A DNA stretch of 18,875 nt from SYIM01 sp041182885 (lineage in GTDB: Bacteria > Pseudomonadota > Gammaproteobacteria > Burkholderiales > Burkholderiaceae_E), in NCBI GenBank assembly GCA_049423065.1, contig JBMSQB010000085.1, positions 1 through 18,875 on the forward strand, written 5' to 3'. How positions within the stretch are numbered: position 1 is the first letter of the stretch; each line of letters opens with the position of its first letter. Shown piece after piece: positions 1-7,431 of the stretch. Made by a program: the position numbers and the translations under genes. The notes beneath the pieces were generated by a model. It did not search any database, was not told where the DNA came from, and was given only the letters and a program-made list of their open reading frames with translations.

Positions 1-49
1 ACTGGCCACCGAGCGCACGCTCGCCCAGCTCGCCCGCCACGTCGGCTGA
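1..49 (+). CDS. C-terminal end of an unidentified protein (partial)
   Basis: An open frame runs in from the left edge and stops at the TGA at 47-49. The last residues read L-A-T-E-R-T-L-A-Q-L-A-R-H-V-G. It is followed by a GC-rich hairpin and then a convergent gene, which fits a real gene end. The fragment is too short to assign a family, so the reading frame itself is an inference. Confidence 0.35.
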   Translation, partial: LATERTLAQLARHVG

Positions 50-60
50 GCAACCTGTGG

Positions 61-97
61 GGGCGCTGCGTCTCCGCATGGGGGCCCCGCAGCGCCT
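61..97. terminator. GC-rich hairpin between convergent genes
   Basis: The arms GGCGCTGCG (62-70) and CGCAGCGCC (88-96) form a perfect 9-bp stem, extendable by a G-U pair, around a 17-base loop. It fills the gap between the plus-strand gene ending at 49 and the minus-strand gene ending at 98, so it could serve both directions. Neither side has a clear T run, so termination efficiency is uncertain. Confidence 0.45.
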
Positions 98-901
98 TCA
101 GGCACCCCAGGCGGGTTTGCGCTTCTCGATGAACGCCTGCACGCCCTCGAGCGCAGCCTCGTCCATCATGTTGCAGGCCATGGTCTGACCGGCCAGCTGA
201 TAGGCAGCGTCCGTCCCCATTTCCAGCTGGCGATAAAACAACGACTTGCCCATCGCAAGGGCCACCGCCGGCTTGCTCATGATCTGTGCGGCCAGGCTGT
301 CGATCTCGTCATCGAGCCGATCGGGCGCCACCACCCGATTCACCAGCCCCCGATCGAGCGCCTCGGCAGCCGAGATGAATTCGCCAGTGACCAGCATCTC
401 GAACGCCTGCTTGCGATTCAGGTTGCGCGCAAGCGCCACAGACGGGGTGGAGCAGAAAAGCCCCAGGTTCACGCCCGATACCGCGAACTGGGCGGTGTCA
501 GCTGCGACCGCCAGATCACAGGTGGCAACCAGTTGGCAGCCTGCTGCGGTTGCAAGCCCATGGACCCGGGCAATCACAGGCTGCGGCATCAACTGGAGCG
601 TTCGCATCATCTTGGTGCACTGGGCAAACAACTGCCGATAGAACGACTCGCCTGGCGACGCGCGCATCTCGCGCAGATCATGCCCCGCGCAGAAAGCTCG
701 CCCCTCGCCCGCCAGCACCACCACGCGGACGTCGCGATCCACGGCCAGCGCGTCAAGGTGGGTTTGCAGCGCGGCGATCATGGCAGACGACAGGGCGTTG
801 AACTGCGCACCGCGGTTCATTGACAGCGTTGCCACGCCGCCCTGCCGCCGCAATTCGACCAGCGGGGACTCGCCCCGGACTTCACTGACCATTGCTGACA
901 T
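98..901 (-). CDS. Enoyl-CoA hydratase/isomerase family protein, ECHDC3-like
   Basis: This 267-residue protein of the crotonase superfamily has the CoA-binding/oxyanion segments C-A-G-H-D-L (about 71-76) and H-G-L-A-T-A-A-G-C-Q-L (about 114-124), followed by N-L-G-L-F-C-S-T-P (145-153). This pattern matches the ECHDC3-type subgroup. In classical hydratases two glutamates act on the substrate, the first in the G-G-G-C-E-L motif. Here the corresponding positions are Gln123 and about Gly143, so simple enoyl-CoA hydration is doubtful and the true reaction is unknown. The start is supported by a GGGAGG Shine-Dalgarno at 907-912, five bases upstream of the ATG; a second ATG lies at codon 4. It is transcribed divergently from mltB and appears monocistronic. 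Confidence 0.88.
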   Translation of the reverse strand: MSAMVSEVRGESPLVELRRQGGVATLSMNRGAQFNALSSAMIAALQTHLDALAVDRDVRVVVLAGEGRAFCAGHDLREMRASPGESFYRQLFAQCTKMMRTLQLMPQPVIARVHGLATAAGCQLVATCDLAVAADTAQFAVSGVNLGLFCSTPSVALARNLNRKQAFEMLVTGEFISAAEALDRGLVNRVVAPDRLDDEIDSLAAQIMSKPAVALAMGKSLFYRQLEMGTDAAYQLAGQTMACNMMDEAALEGVQAFIEKRKPAWGA

Positions 902-941
902 GGGTACCTCCCTGAGTGCTGACCACTGGTTGTGGTTTTGG

Positions 942-970
942 ATTATCCGACTCGACCCGACCAGTCACAA
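942..970 (-). promoter_or_regulatory. Candidate sigma-70 promoter of the ECHDC3-like gene
   Basis: On the minus strand TTGTGA (965-970) lies 17 bases upstream of GATAAT (942-947), which matches TATAAT at five of six positions. Predicted transcription would start near 935, giving a leader of about 34 bases with a strong Shine-Dalgarno before the ATG at 901. Found by eye only. Confidence 0.45.
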
Positions 971-1019
971 CCCTCCCGCGGTTTCAGCCGACCCCGCATG
1001 CCGTGCGAGAATCCTGCTC

Positions 1020-2075
1020 ATGCGAACCCTGCTCCAATATTCACTCTCCAGATCGCTTGCCGTGTTGGCCGTGGTCGCGGGCCTGATGCCAGCCGGCGTG
1101 GCAGCCCAGTCCACCGATTCCCCGCGTCGCGAAGCCGAAGCCCGCGAGGTCGATTACTCGACGCGCGCCGATGTACGCGCTTTCGTCCGCGAACTCGTTA
1201 CCCAGCACGGCTTCGACCAGGACGAACTGCTCAAGTTGTTCGCGCAGGTGCGTTACCAGGCGCGGGTGGTCTCCCTCATGACACCGCCGCCGCCCACCGC
1301 CAAGCGTTCCTGGACCGCCTACCGCGGCCGCGTACTCGACCCGGTTCGGGTGGAGGTCGGACTCGCCTTCTGGCGGGAGCATCAGGAATCCCTGCGTCGG
1401 GCTTCCGAGCGCTACGGCGTGCCGCAGGAAATCATCGTTTCGATCATCGGCATCGAAACCATGTATGGCCGCTACACCGGCAACTTCCGGGTGCTGGACA
1501 CGCTCACCACGCTCGCGTTCGACTTTCCGCGCCGCGCCGAATTTTTCCGCAGCGAGCTCGAACAGTTCCTGTTGCTCATCCGCGATCAGCGCCTTGACCC
1601 GCTCGGCCCGCGCGGCTCCTATGCCGGCGCCATGGGCGTTCCCCAGTTCATGCCCGGCAGCATCCGGCGCCATGCGGTCGATTTCGACGGCGACGGCCGC
1701 ATCGACCTCATGCGCAATGTGGGCGACGCGGTGGGTTCGGTGGCCAGTTTTCTGGTCAACCACGGCTGGCGCACGGGCGAGCCCACCCATTTTTCGGTCC
1801 GGCTTGCCGATGAGTCCAAGGTTGCGCCGCTGATCGAAGCCGGCATCGAGCCCAGGCTCACCCTGTCCCAGCTGGCAGCCTACGGCATCAGCAGCCCCCA
1901 GGCCGTGCCGCCCACCATGCCGCTTGCGCTCATTGATCTTCCAAATGGTGATGAGCCCACGGTCTACACGCTGGGTGCACCCAATTTTTATGTGATCACC
2001 CGCTACAACCGCTCGAGTTTCTACGCCATGGCGGTGATCGACCTCGCCGCCGAACTGCGGAACGCCCGCAACTGA
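1020..2075 (+). CDS. mltB: Lytic murein transglycosylase B (MltB family), secreted
   Basis: This 351-residue protein cleaves peptidoglycan glycan strands, forming 1,6-anhydro-muramyl ends. Starting at the ATG at 1020 gives a typical signal peptide: basic n-region, hydrophobic core of about residues 12-27, and cleavage near G-V-A-A-Q. There is no lipobox cysteine, so unlike E. coli MltB it should be soluble in the periplasm. The SLT_2 catalytic region carries I-I-G-I-E-T-M-Y-G with the predicted catalytic Glu146, G-A-M-G-V-P-Q-F-M-P-G-S (203-214), and an EF-hand-like loop D-F-D-G-D-G-R-I-D-L (221-230) as in Slt35. The open frame continues upstream to 780, but that part overlaps the divergent gene and would bury the signal peptide. 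The Shine-Dalgarno is weak. Confidence 0.92.
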   Translation: MRTLLQYSLSRSLAVLAVVAGLMPAGVAAQSTDSPRREAEAREVDYSTRADVRAFVRELVTQHGFDQDELLKLFAQVRYQARVVSLMTPPPPTAKRSWTAYRGRVLDPVRVEVGLAFWREHQESLRRASERYGVPQEIIVSIIGIETMYGRYTGNFRVLDTLTTLAFDFPRRAEFFRSELEQFLLLIRDQRLDPLGPRGSYAGAMGVPQFMPGSIRRHAVDFDGDGRIDLMRNVGDAVGSVASFLVNHGWRTGEPTHFSVRLADESKVAPLIEAGIEPRLTLSQLAAYGISSPQAVPPTMPLALIDLPNGDEPTVYTLGAPNFYVITRYNRSSFYAMAVIDLAAELRNARN

Positions 2076-2103
2076 CGCTGGGCCGAACGGGTAGCGCGCG
2101 TCA
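2073..2103. terminator. Inverted repeat spanning two convergent stop codons
   Basis: TGACGC (2073-2078) and GCGTCA (2098-2103) are perfect inverted copies, and each arm contains the TGA stop of one of the two converging genes. A competing inner pairing is CGCT (2076-2079) with AGCG (2093-2096). There is no T tract on either side. It may act as a bidirectional pause or terminator for mltB and the exporter gene. Confidence 0.3.
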
Positions 2104-2994
2104 GGTTGCGTTCTTGCGTCTGAGCGCCATCACCACCCCGGTGGCCACGATCAGTGCCATCCCGGCAAGCGACAGCGCGTCGGGGAACGCGCCAAAAAAT
2201 ATCAGTCCCGTCACGAGCGAACACGCGGCGTGCGCATAGCTGAACGGCGCGAGCGTGCTCGCGCTCGCCACCGTGTAGGCGCGCACCAGCAGCAGATGCC
2301 CCAGCGCGCCGAAGGTACCCGTCCCCACCATCAGCAAAAGGTCGCCCCAGCCCAGCGGCCACTGCCAGAAAAACGGCACCACCAGCGTGAGGCACCCCAT
2401 GGCCACCACGGCCCCCAGGAACAGGGTGGTGAGCGAGTCGTCGGTACCGGCCACCGCCCGCGTGAGCAGCGCATAGCCCGCACTGCAGAATGCTGCGACC
2501 ACCGACAGCAGCGCTCCCCAACTGTCCATGCCGCTCCCAGGCCGAAGAATGAGCAGCACGCCCGCGAAGCTGAGCCCCAGGGCCCAGGCGGTTCCGCGCG
2601 GCGCGCGTTCGTTGAGGAGCCACACCGCGCCTGCCGTCACCAGCATCGGGGCGATGCTGAGAATTGCTGTGGCCTCGGCCTGCGGCAGCAGCGACACGGC
2701 GGTGAAGAAACTGAGTGCCGACAGCGCGAGCGCCGCTCCCCGCCCGATCTGCGCCAGCGGCCGCCGGGTGCGGACGAGACCCATTCCGCGGCTGCGACCG
2801 AATACCAGCAGCATGACCGCCAGGTGGAAAAAATACCGGGTCCAGCCGAGCATCACTGGCGAGTAGCGCTCGGCAAGGATTTTGATCACAGCGTCGAGCA
2901 GCGCGAAGAATGCGCTGGCGCCCACAATGAGGGCAATACCGAGGAGCGGATGCGGCGTGCCCGGCCCGGCGGCGGACGGCCCGCCTGCGCTCAT
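2101..2994 (-). CDS. EamA/DMT-family inner-membrane transporter
   Basis: This 297-residue protein has about ten hydrophobic segments arranged as two EamA repeats (roughly 16-151 and 158-292), the classical drug/metabolite transporter fold. Repeat one ends with the usual L-N-E-R (127-130) and L-I-L-R-P-G (148-153) features. The chosen ATG at 2994 overlaps the cysM stop as ATGA, implying translational coupling. A longer open frame to 3297 only runs over cysM and is rejected. Some members of this family, such as E. coli EamA, export cysteine and O-acetylserine. Coupling to cysteine synthase makes a similar substrate attractive here, but this is inference from context alone. Confidence 0.88.
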   Translation of the reverse strand: MSAGGPSAAGPGTPHPLLGIALIVGASAFFALLDAVIKILAERYSPVMLGWTRYFFHLAVMLLVFGRSRGMGLVRTRRPLAQIGRGAALALSALSFFTAVSLLPQAEATAILSIAPMLVTAGAVWLLNERAPRGTAWALGLSFAGVLLILRPGSGMDSWGALLSVVAAFCSAGYALLTRAVAGTDDSLTTLFLGAVVAMGCLTLVVPFFWQWPLGWGDLLLMVGTGTFGALGHLLLVRAYTVASASTLAPFSYAHAACSLVTGLIFFGAFPDALSLAGMALIVATGVVMALRRKNAT

Positions 2995-3905
2995 CCGGGA
3001 AAGACGCCGGTGGAGAGATAGCGGTCGCCACGGTCGCACACGATGAACACGATCGTGGCGTTCTCGACCTCTGCGGCAATTCGCAACGCAATGCAGCAGG
3101 CGCCGGCCGCGGATATGCCGGCGAAGATACCCTCCTCCGCAGCAAGCCGGCGGGCCATGTGCTCGGCATCGGATTGCGCGACCGACTCCACCCGATCCAC
3201 GATGGCATGCTGATAGATGGCGGGCAGATATTCGGCTGGCCATTTGCGGATGCCGGGGATGGACGAGCCCTCCGCAGGCTGCGCGCCGACGATGCACACG
3301 TCGCGATTCTGTTCTTTCAGGTAGCGCGATACGCCGGTGATGGTGCCGGTCGTGCCCATCGCCGACACGAAATGCGTGACCTGACCACGGGTATCACGCC
3401 AGATCTCGGGGCCTGTGCCCTCGTAATGCGACGCCCAGTTGTCGTTGTTCGAGAACTGGTCGAGCACACGCCCCTTGCCCTCGCGCTGCATGCGTTCGGC
3501 CAGATCGCGCGCGCCTTCCATGCCTTCCGCTTTGGACACCAGAATCAGTTCGGCCCCGTAGGCCTTCATCGACTGGCGCCGCTCAACCGACAGGTTGTCG
3601 GGCATGATCAGCACCATGCGGTAACCGCGGATGGCTGCCGCCATGGCGAGCGCGATGCCGGTGTTGCCCGAGGTGGCCTCGATCAGCGTGTCCCCGGGCC
3701 GGATCTCGCCGCGGCGCTCGGCGCGCTCGATCATGGCGAGCGCCGGCCGGTCTTTCACCGACCCCGCCGGGTTGTTGCCCTCGAGCTTGCCCAGGATGAG
3801 ATTGCCGCGGCGCGCCTGCTCGGCGCCCGGCAGGCGCTGCAGGCGGACCAGGGGTGTGTTGCCGATCGTGGCGTCGACAGTCGGGTAATCGGGTCGGTCG
3901 GTCAT
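2991..3905 (-). CDS. cysM: Cysteine synthase B (O-acetylserine sulfhydrylase B)
   Basis: This 304-residue PLP enzyme matches E. coli CysM in length (303). It makes cysteine from O-acetylserine and sulfide, and CysM types can also use thiosulfate to give S-sulfocysteine. Lys51 in N-N-P-A-G-S-V-K-D-R is the predicted PLP Schiff-base lysine. T-S-G-N-T-G (78-83) is the substrate loop and G-T-T-G-T (184-188) the phosphate-binding loop. The I-R-K-W-P segment (219-223) and the C-terminal C-D-R-G-D-R-Y-L-S-T-G (290-300) are typical of CysM rather than CysK. GGAG lies nine bases before the ATG. It sits 34 bases after oxyR and overlaps the following exporter gene by ATGA. Confidence 0.93.
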   Translation of the reverse strand: MTDRPDYPTVDATIGNTPLVRLQRLPGAEQARRGNLILGKLEGNNPAGSVKDRPALAMIERAERRGEIRPGDTLIEATSGNTGIALAMAAAIRGYRMVLIMPDNLSVERRQSMKAYGAELILVSKAEGMEGARDLAERMQREGKGRVLDQFSNNDNWASHYEGTGPEIWRDTRGQVTHFVSAMGTTGTITGVSRYLKEQNRDVCIVGAQPAEGSSIPGIRKWPAEYLPAIYQHAIVDRVESVAQSDAEHMARRLAAEEGIFAGISAAGACCIALRIAAEVENATIVFIVCDRGDRYLSTGVFPG

Positions 3906-3939
3906 CGGGAGATGCTCCGCGCCGGACGAGGCGCAGCGA

Positions 3940-4887
3940 TCAATGGTGGATGGGCGGCTCGTCGGGCAGCATGGTGACGCCCGCGAGTTTCAGCTTGAGA
4001 ACAGCGCTGCGGATTTTTGCGACTGCAGGCGCGCGCGCATAGCTTTTCCGCCAGGCGATCGACACCCGGCGCGTGGGCGGCGGGTCGTCAAATGGCACAT
4101 AGCGAAGCAATCGGTCGCGGCGCGACGGCGACGGCATGGCGGTCCAGGGCAGCACGGTGATGCCTATGCCCGATGCCACCATGTGACGAATGGTTTCAAG
4201 CGATGAGCCCTCGAACGTCTTTTGAATGCCCGCGCTTGCCTGCGAATAGCGCGAGAGCTCAGGGCAGACCTCGAGCACCTGGTCGCGAAAACAGTGGCCG
4301 GTTCCAAGAAGCAGCATGGTCTCGGTCTTGAGGAGCTTGGCGGGTATCGATTTGCGCTCGGCAAGGGGATGTCCCGCGGGCGCGGCCACAACAAAGGGCT
4401 CGTCATAAAGCGGCTGCGTGATGAGGCCCTGCGCATTGAAGGGGTCGGCCATGATCGCCACATCGATCTCTCCCTGGCGCAGGAGCTCGAGCAGTTTGAC
4501 GGTGAAGTTTTCCTGCAGCAGCATCGGCATTCGCGGCGCATCGCTGATCATCTGACGGACCAGCTGCGGCAGCAGATATGGGCCGATGGTGTAGATGACA
4601 CCGACCTTGACCGGCCCGGACAGCGGGTCTTTGCCGTGCTTGGCGATTTCCTTGACCGCCGCGGCCTGTTCGAGCACACGCTGCGCCTGCTCGATGATTT
4701 GGGTGCCAATGGGCGTGACCGACACTTCCGACGACCCGCGCTCGAACAGTTGCACGCCCAGCTCGTCTTCAAGCTTCCGGATGGCGACCGACAGCGTGGG
4801 CTGGCTCACGAAACACGCCTCGGCTGCGCGCCCGAAATGCCGCTCCCTTGCCACGGCCACGATGTATTTGAGTTCGGTCAGCGTCAT
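3940..4887 (-). CDS. oxyR: OxyR, peroxide-sensing LysR-type regulator
   Basis: This is a 315-residue LysR-family regulator. The N-terminal winged helix-turn-helix reads F-G-R-A-A-E-A-C-F-V-S-Q-P-T-L-S (18-33). The effector domain contains G-T-G-H-C-F-R-D-Q-V-L-E-V-C (195-208), so the redox cysteines fall at Cys199 and Cys208, the same numbers as in E. coli OxyR. Their disulfide on peroxide exposure activates genes such as katG, ahpC and dps. The ATG at 4887 gives the family's usual M-T-L-T-E-L-K-Y start; an in-frame ATG at 4932 would overlap the recG region and add 15 unrelated residues. It lies 45 bases after recG, an arrangement known from other betaproteobacteria and from Pseudomonas. Confidence 0.96.
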   Translation of the reverse strand: MTLTELKYIVAVARERHFGRAAEACFVSQPTLSVAIRKLEDELGVQLFERGSSEVSVTPIGTQIIEQAQRVLEQAAAVKEIAKHGKDPLSGPVKVGVIYTIGPYLLPQLVRQMISDAPRMPMLLQENFTVKLLELLRQGEIDVAIMADPFNAQGLITQPLYDEPFVVAAPAGHPLAERKSIPAKLLKTETMLLLGTGHCFRDQVLEVCPELSRYSQASAGIQKTFEGSSLETIRHMVASGIGITVLPWTAMPSPSRRDRLLRYVPFDDPPPTRRVSIAWRKSYARAPAVAKIRSAVLKLKLAGVTMLPDEPPIHH

Positions 4888-4932
4888 GACCGCCCGATGA
4901 TACCAAGGCGCCCGGCCATCCCGCAGCGGCAA

Positions 4933-6975
4933 TCAGGCCTTGAGAAACTCCTCCCGCGCACCCAGCCAGCGGGTGATGTGCGCATCGACCTGCTGCGGCT
5001 CGTGGATCAGCATGTGCGAGGCACAGTCGCGTGCAACCTCAACCAGGTCGGCATCACGGTCCAGGTCGGCAAACCGCAGCATCGACTGACCCGACTGTCG
5101 CGCCCCGAGAAACTCGCCCGGCCCGCGCAGCCGCAGATCGCGACGGGCGATCTCGAAACCGTCGGTGGTTTCGTGCATGGCACGCAGGCGCTCGCGGCCC
5201 GACTGAGACAGCGGCCCGTGGTAGAGCAGCACGCAGATGCTCTTCTGAGCGCCGCGCCCCACGCGGCCGCGCAACTGGTGGAGCTGCGCGAGCCCAAACC
5301 GCTCGGCATGCTCGATCACCATCAGCGAGGCATTGGGTACATCCACGCCCACTTCAATCACTGTGGTCGCCACCAGCACCTTGATTCGGGCCTCGGAGAA
5401 GTCGCGCATCACCTGCTGCTTCTCGGCGGGCGCGAGCCGGCCGTGGAGCAAGCCCACCTCGATCGGACCGAGCGCCTCGGAGAGCGCCGCGTGCGTATCG
5501 ATCGCAGTCTGCAGCTCGAGCGCCTCGGATTCCTCGATCAGCGGACACACCCAGTACACCTGCCGACCGTCTTCAGCCGCCACCCGCACACGTTCGACGA
5601 TCTCGTCGCGCCGTGCATCCGACACCAGCCGCGTCACAACCGGTGTGCGCCCCGGGGGCAATTCATCGATCACCGACACATCCAGATCGGCGTAGTAGCT
5701 CATTGCAAGCGAACGGGGGATGGGCGTGGCGCTCATCATGAGCTGATGCGCGAGGAGCGCTGCGCGCTCGCGCAAGGACAGCCGCTGCGCCACACCGAAA
5801 CGATGCTGCTCGTCGATGATCGCAAGACCCAGCTGTGCAAACTTCACCGATTCTTCGATCAGCGCATGCGTACCGACCAGCAGGTCGATCGTGCCAGCCT
5901 CGACGGCCGCCCGAACCGCGCGCTTGTCGGCTTCGCGCAGCGACCCCGCCAGCCAGCCCACGCGAACGCCCAGCGGTTCAAGCCAGGGGCCAAGCTTGCG
6001 AAGATGCTGTTCGGCCAGGATCTCGGTGGGCGCCATCATGGCCACCTGACTGCCGCTGCCGATCGCCTGACAGGCGGCGAGCGCGGCAACCACCGTCTTG
6101 CCGCTGCCCACATCGCCCTGCAGCAAGCGGTTCATGGGTTGGTCGAGCGCGAGGTCTCGCGCGATTTCCGAGGCCGCGCGACGTTGCGCTGCGGTGAGTG
6201 CAAAGGGCAGCGCAGCCGCCAGCCGCTCGGCCAGGGCGCCCTCGCGAAGCGGACCGGCACGCAGATCGGCACGCGCCGCGCGGGCGCGCCGCAGGGAGAG
6301 TTGCTGCGCGAGCAGCTCATCGAAGATCACCCGCCGCCAGGCTGGAAGGCTGCGCTCCTCCAGCGCCGCGGTCGACGCATCGGGCGGCGGGGCGTGGAGC
6401 AGCTTGAGCGCATCGGTGAGGGCAGGCAGCCCCAGCCGGGCAATCACGTCCGCGGGCACCGTTTCGGGCAGCGACAGGCTTCGCAAGCGGCGGGCAATCG
6501 CCGACCGGATCAGGCCCTGACCGATTCCCGCCACCGTCGGATATACCGGCGTGAGTTGCTGCGGAATGGGCGAACTGTCGCCCACCAGACGATAGCGTGG
6601 ATGCACGATCTCGTTGCCGAACAGGCTGGCGCGCACCTCTCCGTAGGCGCGCACTCGCGCGCCGGGGGCAAACTGCCGCTGCTGCACGGCGGTGAAGTGG
6701 AGAAAGCGCAGCGTGAGCGAGCCGCTCTCGTCTTCAAGTTCCACGCGCAACATGCGGCGCGGGCGGTTGTCGATGCGACTGGTGCGCACCATACCCTCGA
6801 CCTGCGCGCTGTCGCCGGCCCGGGTGGCTGCGATGGGCACCACCACGGTGAGGTCTTCGTAGCGCATCGGCAGATGCAGCAGCAGATCGATCTCGCGCCG
6901 CACGCCCAGTCGCGCAAACGCATCCAGACCCGATGGCCCCGGTTTGGCGGGGGCCTGGGAGCGGTCGCCGGGCAC
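4933..6975 (-). CDS. recG: ATP-dependent DNA helicase RecG
   Basis: This 680-residue SF2 helicase remodels stalled replication forks and branch-migrates Holliday junctions. An N-terminal wedge/OB domain (about 1-200) includes L-L-L-H-L-P-M-R-Y-E-D-L (31-42). The helicase core has Walker A G-D-V-G-S-G-K-T (287-294), the DEQH box (388-391), S-A-T-P (415-418), and later the Q-L-R-G-R-V-G-R-G motif VI and the C-terminal G-P-G-E-F-L-G-A-R-Q-S-G motif. Length is close to E. coli RecG (693). It begins three bases after the ridA stop and is followed by oxyR, so these genes are probably co-transcribed. Confidence 0.96.
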   Translation of the reverse strand: MPGDRSQAPAKPGPSGLDAFARLGVRREIDLLLHLPMRYEDLTVVVPIAATRAGDSAQVEGMVRTSRIDNRPRRMLRVELEDESGSLTLRFLHFTAVQQRQFAPGARVRAYGEVRASLFGNEIVHPRYRLVGDSSPIPQQLTPVYPTVAGIGQGLIRSAIARRLRSLSLPETVPADVIARLGLPALTDALKLLHAPPPDASTAALEERSLPAWRRVIFDELLAQQLSLRRARAARADLRAGPLREGALAERLAAALPFALTAAQRRAASEIARDLALDQPMNRLLQGDVGSGKTVVAALAACQAIGSGSQVAMMAPTEILAEQHLRKLGPWLEPLGVRVGWLAGSLREADKRAVRAAVEAGTIDLLVGTHALIEESVKFAQLGLAIIDEQHRFGVAQRLSLRERAALLAHQLMMSATPIPRSLAMSYYADLDVSVIDELPPGRTPVVTRLVSDARRDEIVERVRVAAEDGRQVYWVCPLIEESEALELQTAIDTHAALSEALGPIEVGLLHGRLAPAEKQQVMRDFSEARIKVLVATTVIEVGVDVPNASLMVIEHAERFGLAQLHQLRGRVGRGAQKSICVLLYHGPLSQSGRERLRAMHETTDGFEIARRDLRLRGPGEFLGARQSGQSMLRFADLDRDADLVEVARDCASHMLIHEPQQVDAHITRWLGAREEFLKA

Positions 6976-6978
6976 GGT

Positions 6979-7365
6979 TTATCCGGGCAGGACCATGACC
7001 GCTTCAACCTCGAACTGCGCACCGCGCGGCAGGCTCGCCACCCCCACGGTGGAGCGCGCGGGGAAGGGCTTGGGGAACACCTGCTCCATCACCGTGTTGA
7101 CCACCGAAAAGTGCGCCAGGTCGGTGAGAAAAAGCGTGAGCTTCACGCAGTCGGCCAGCGAGCCGCCGCTTGCGCGCGCCACCGCTTCGAGGTTGGCGAA
7201 GGCACGCCGCACCTGCGCCTCGAAGCCGCCGTCCACGAGCTGTCCGGTGGCGGGGTCGAGGGCAAGCTGTCCGGAGAGGTAGACAGTGCGGTCAACGCGG
7301 ATCGCCTGTGAGTAAGGGCCGATTGCAGCCGGCGCAAGCGGGGTGGCAATGACGGTTCGAGACAT
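6979..7365 (-). CDS. ridA: RidA/YjgF-family enamine/imine deaminase
   Basis: This 128-residue protein is the length of E. coli RidA, which hydrolyses reactive 2-aminoacrylate and related enamines released by PLP enzymes such as serine/threonine dehydratases. A-P-A-A-I-G-P-Y-S-Q (11-20) and Y-L-S-G-Q (29-33) are family signatures. Arg104 in F-P-A-R-S aligns with the catalytic Arg105 of E. coli RidA, supporting real deaminase activity. The ATG at 7365 is preferred over the TTG two codons upstream because AGGAG lies about seven bases before it. It is followed after three bases by recG. A damage-control role beside a PLP enzyme (cysM) is sensible, though the direct link is inferred. Confidence 0.92.
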   Translation of the reverse strand: MSRTVIATPLAPAAIGPYSQAIRVDRTVYLSGQLALDPATGQLVDGGFEAQVRRAFANLEAVARASGGSLADCVKLTLFLTDLAHFSVVNTVMEQVFPKPFPARSTVGVASLPRGAQFEVEAVMVLPG

Positions 7366-7385
7366 GGGCAAACTCCTCAGATCGG

Positions 7386-7409
7386 AAAACAGGCCGCTGG
7401 CGCAGCGGC
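7386..7409 (-). terminator. Candidate intrinsic terminator after the AlaX gene
   Basis: Read on the minus strand, GCCGCTG pairs with CAGCGGC (7-bp stem, 3-base loop; 7393-7409) and is followed after three bases by a run of four T (7386-7389). It lies in the 66-base gap between alaX and ridA. If active it would separate alaX from ridA-recG-oxyR, but the T run is short, so partial read-through is likely. Confidence 0.42.
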
Positions 7410-7431
7410 GCCCTTCACAACAGATCCGTGC

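Noticed and set aside
780..1019. Upstream extension of the mltB frame to 780.
   Set aside because: It overlaps the divergent gene and its promoter, and an internal ATG at 1020 gives a proper signal peptide.
2021..3208. A 395-codon minus-strand frame over the exporter and cysM.
   Set aside because: It is Arg/Ala-rich without motifs; the exporter frame has clear membrane helices and EamA features.
4222..7311. A 1029-codon open frame on the plus strand, opposite oxyR, recG and ridA.
   Set aside because: It is rich in Arg, His and Gln, has no domain motif, and lies opposite three genes with complete conserved motifs. Long antisense frames are common in high-G+C DNA.
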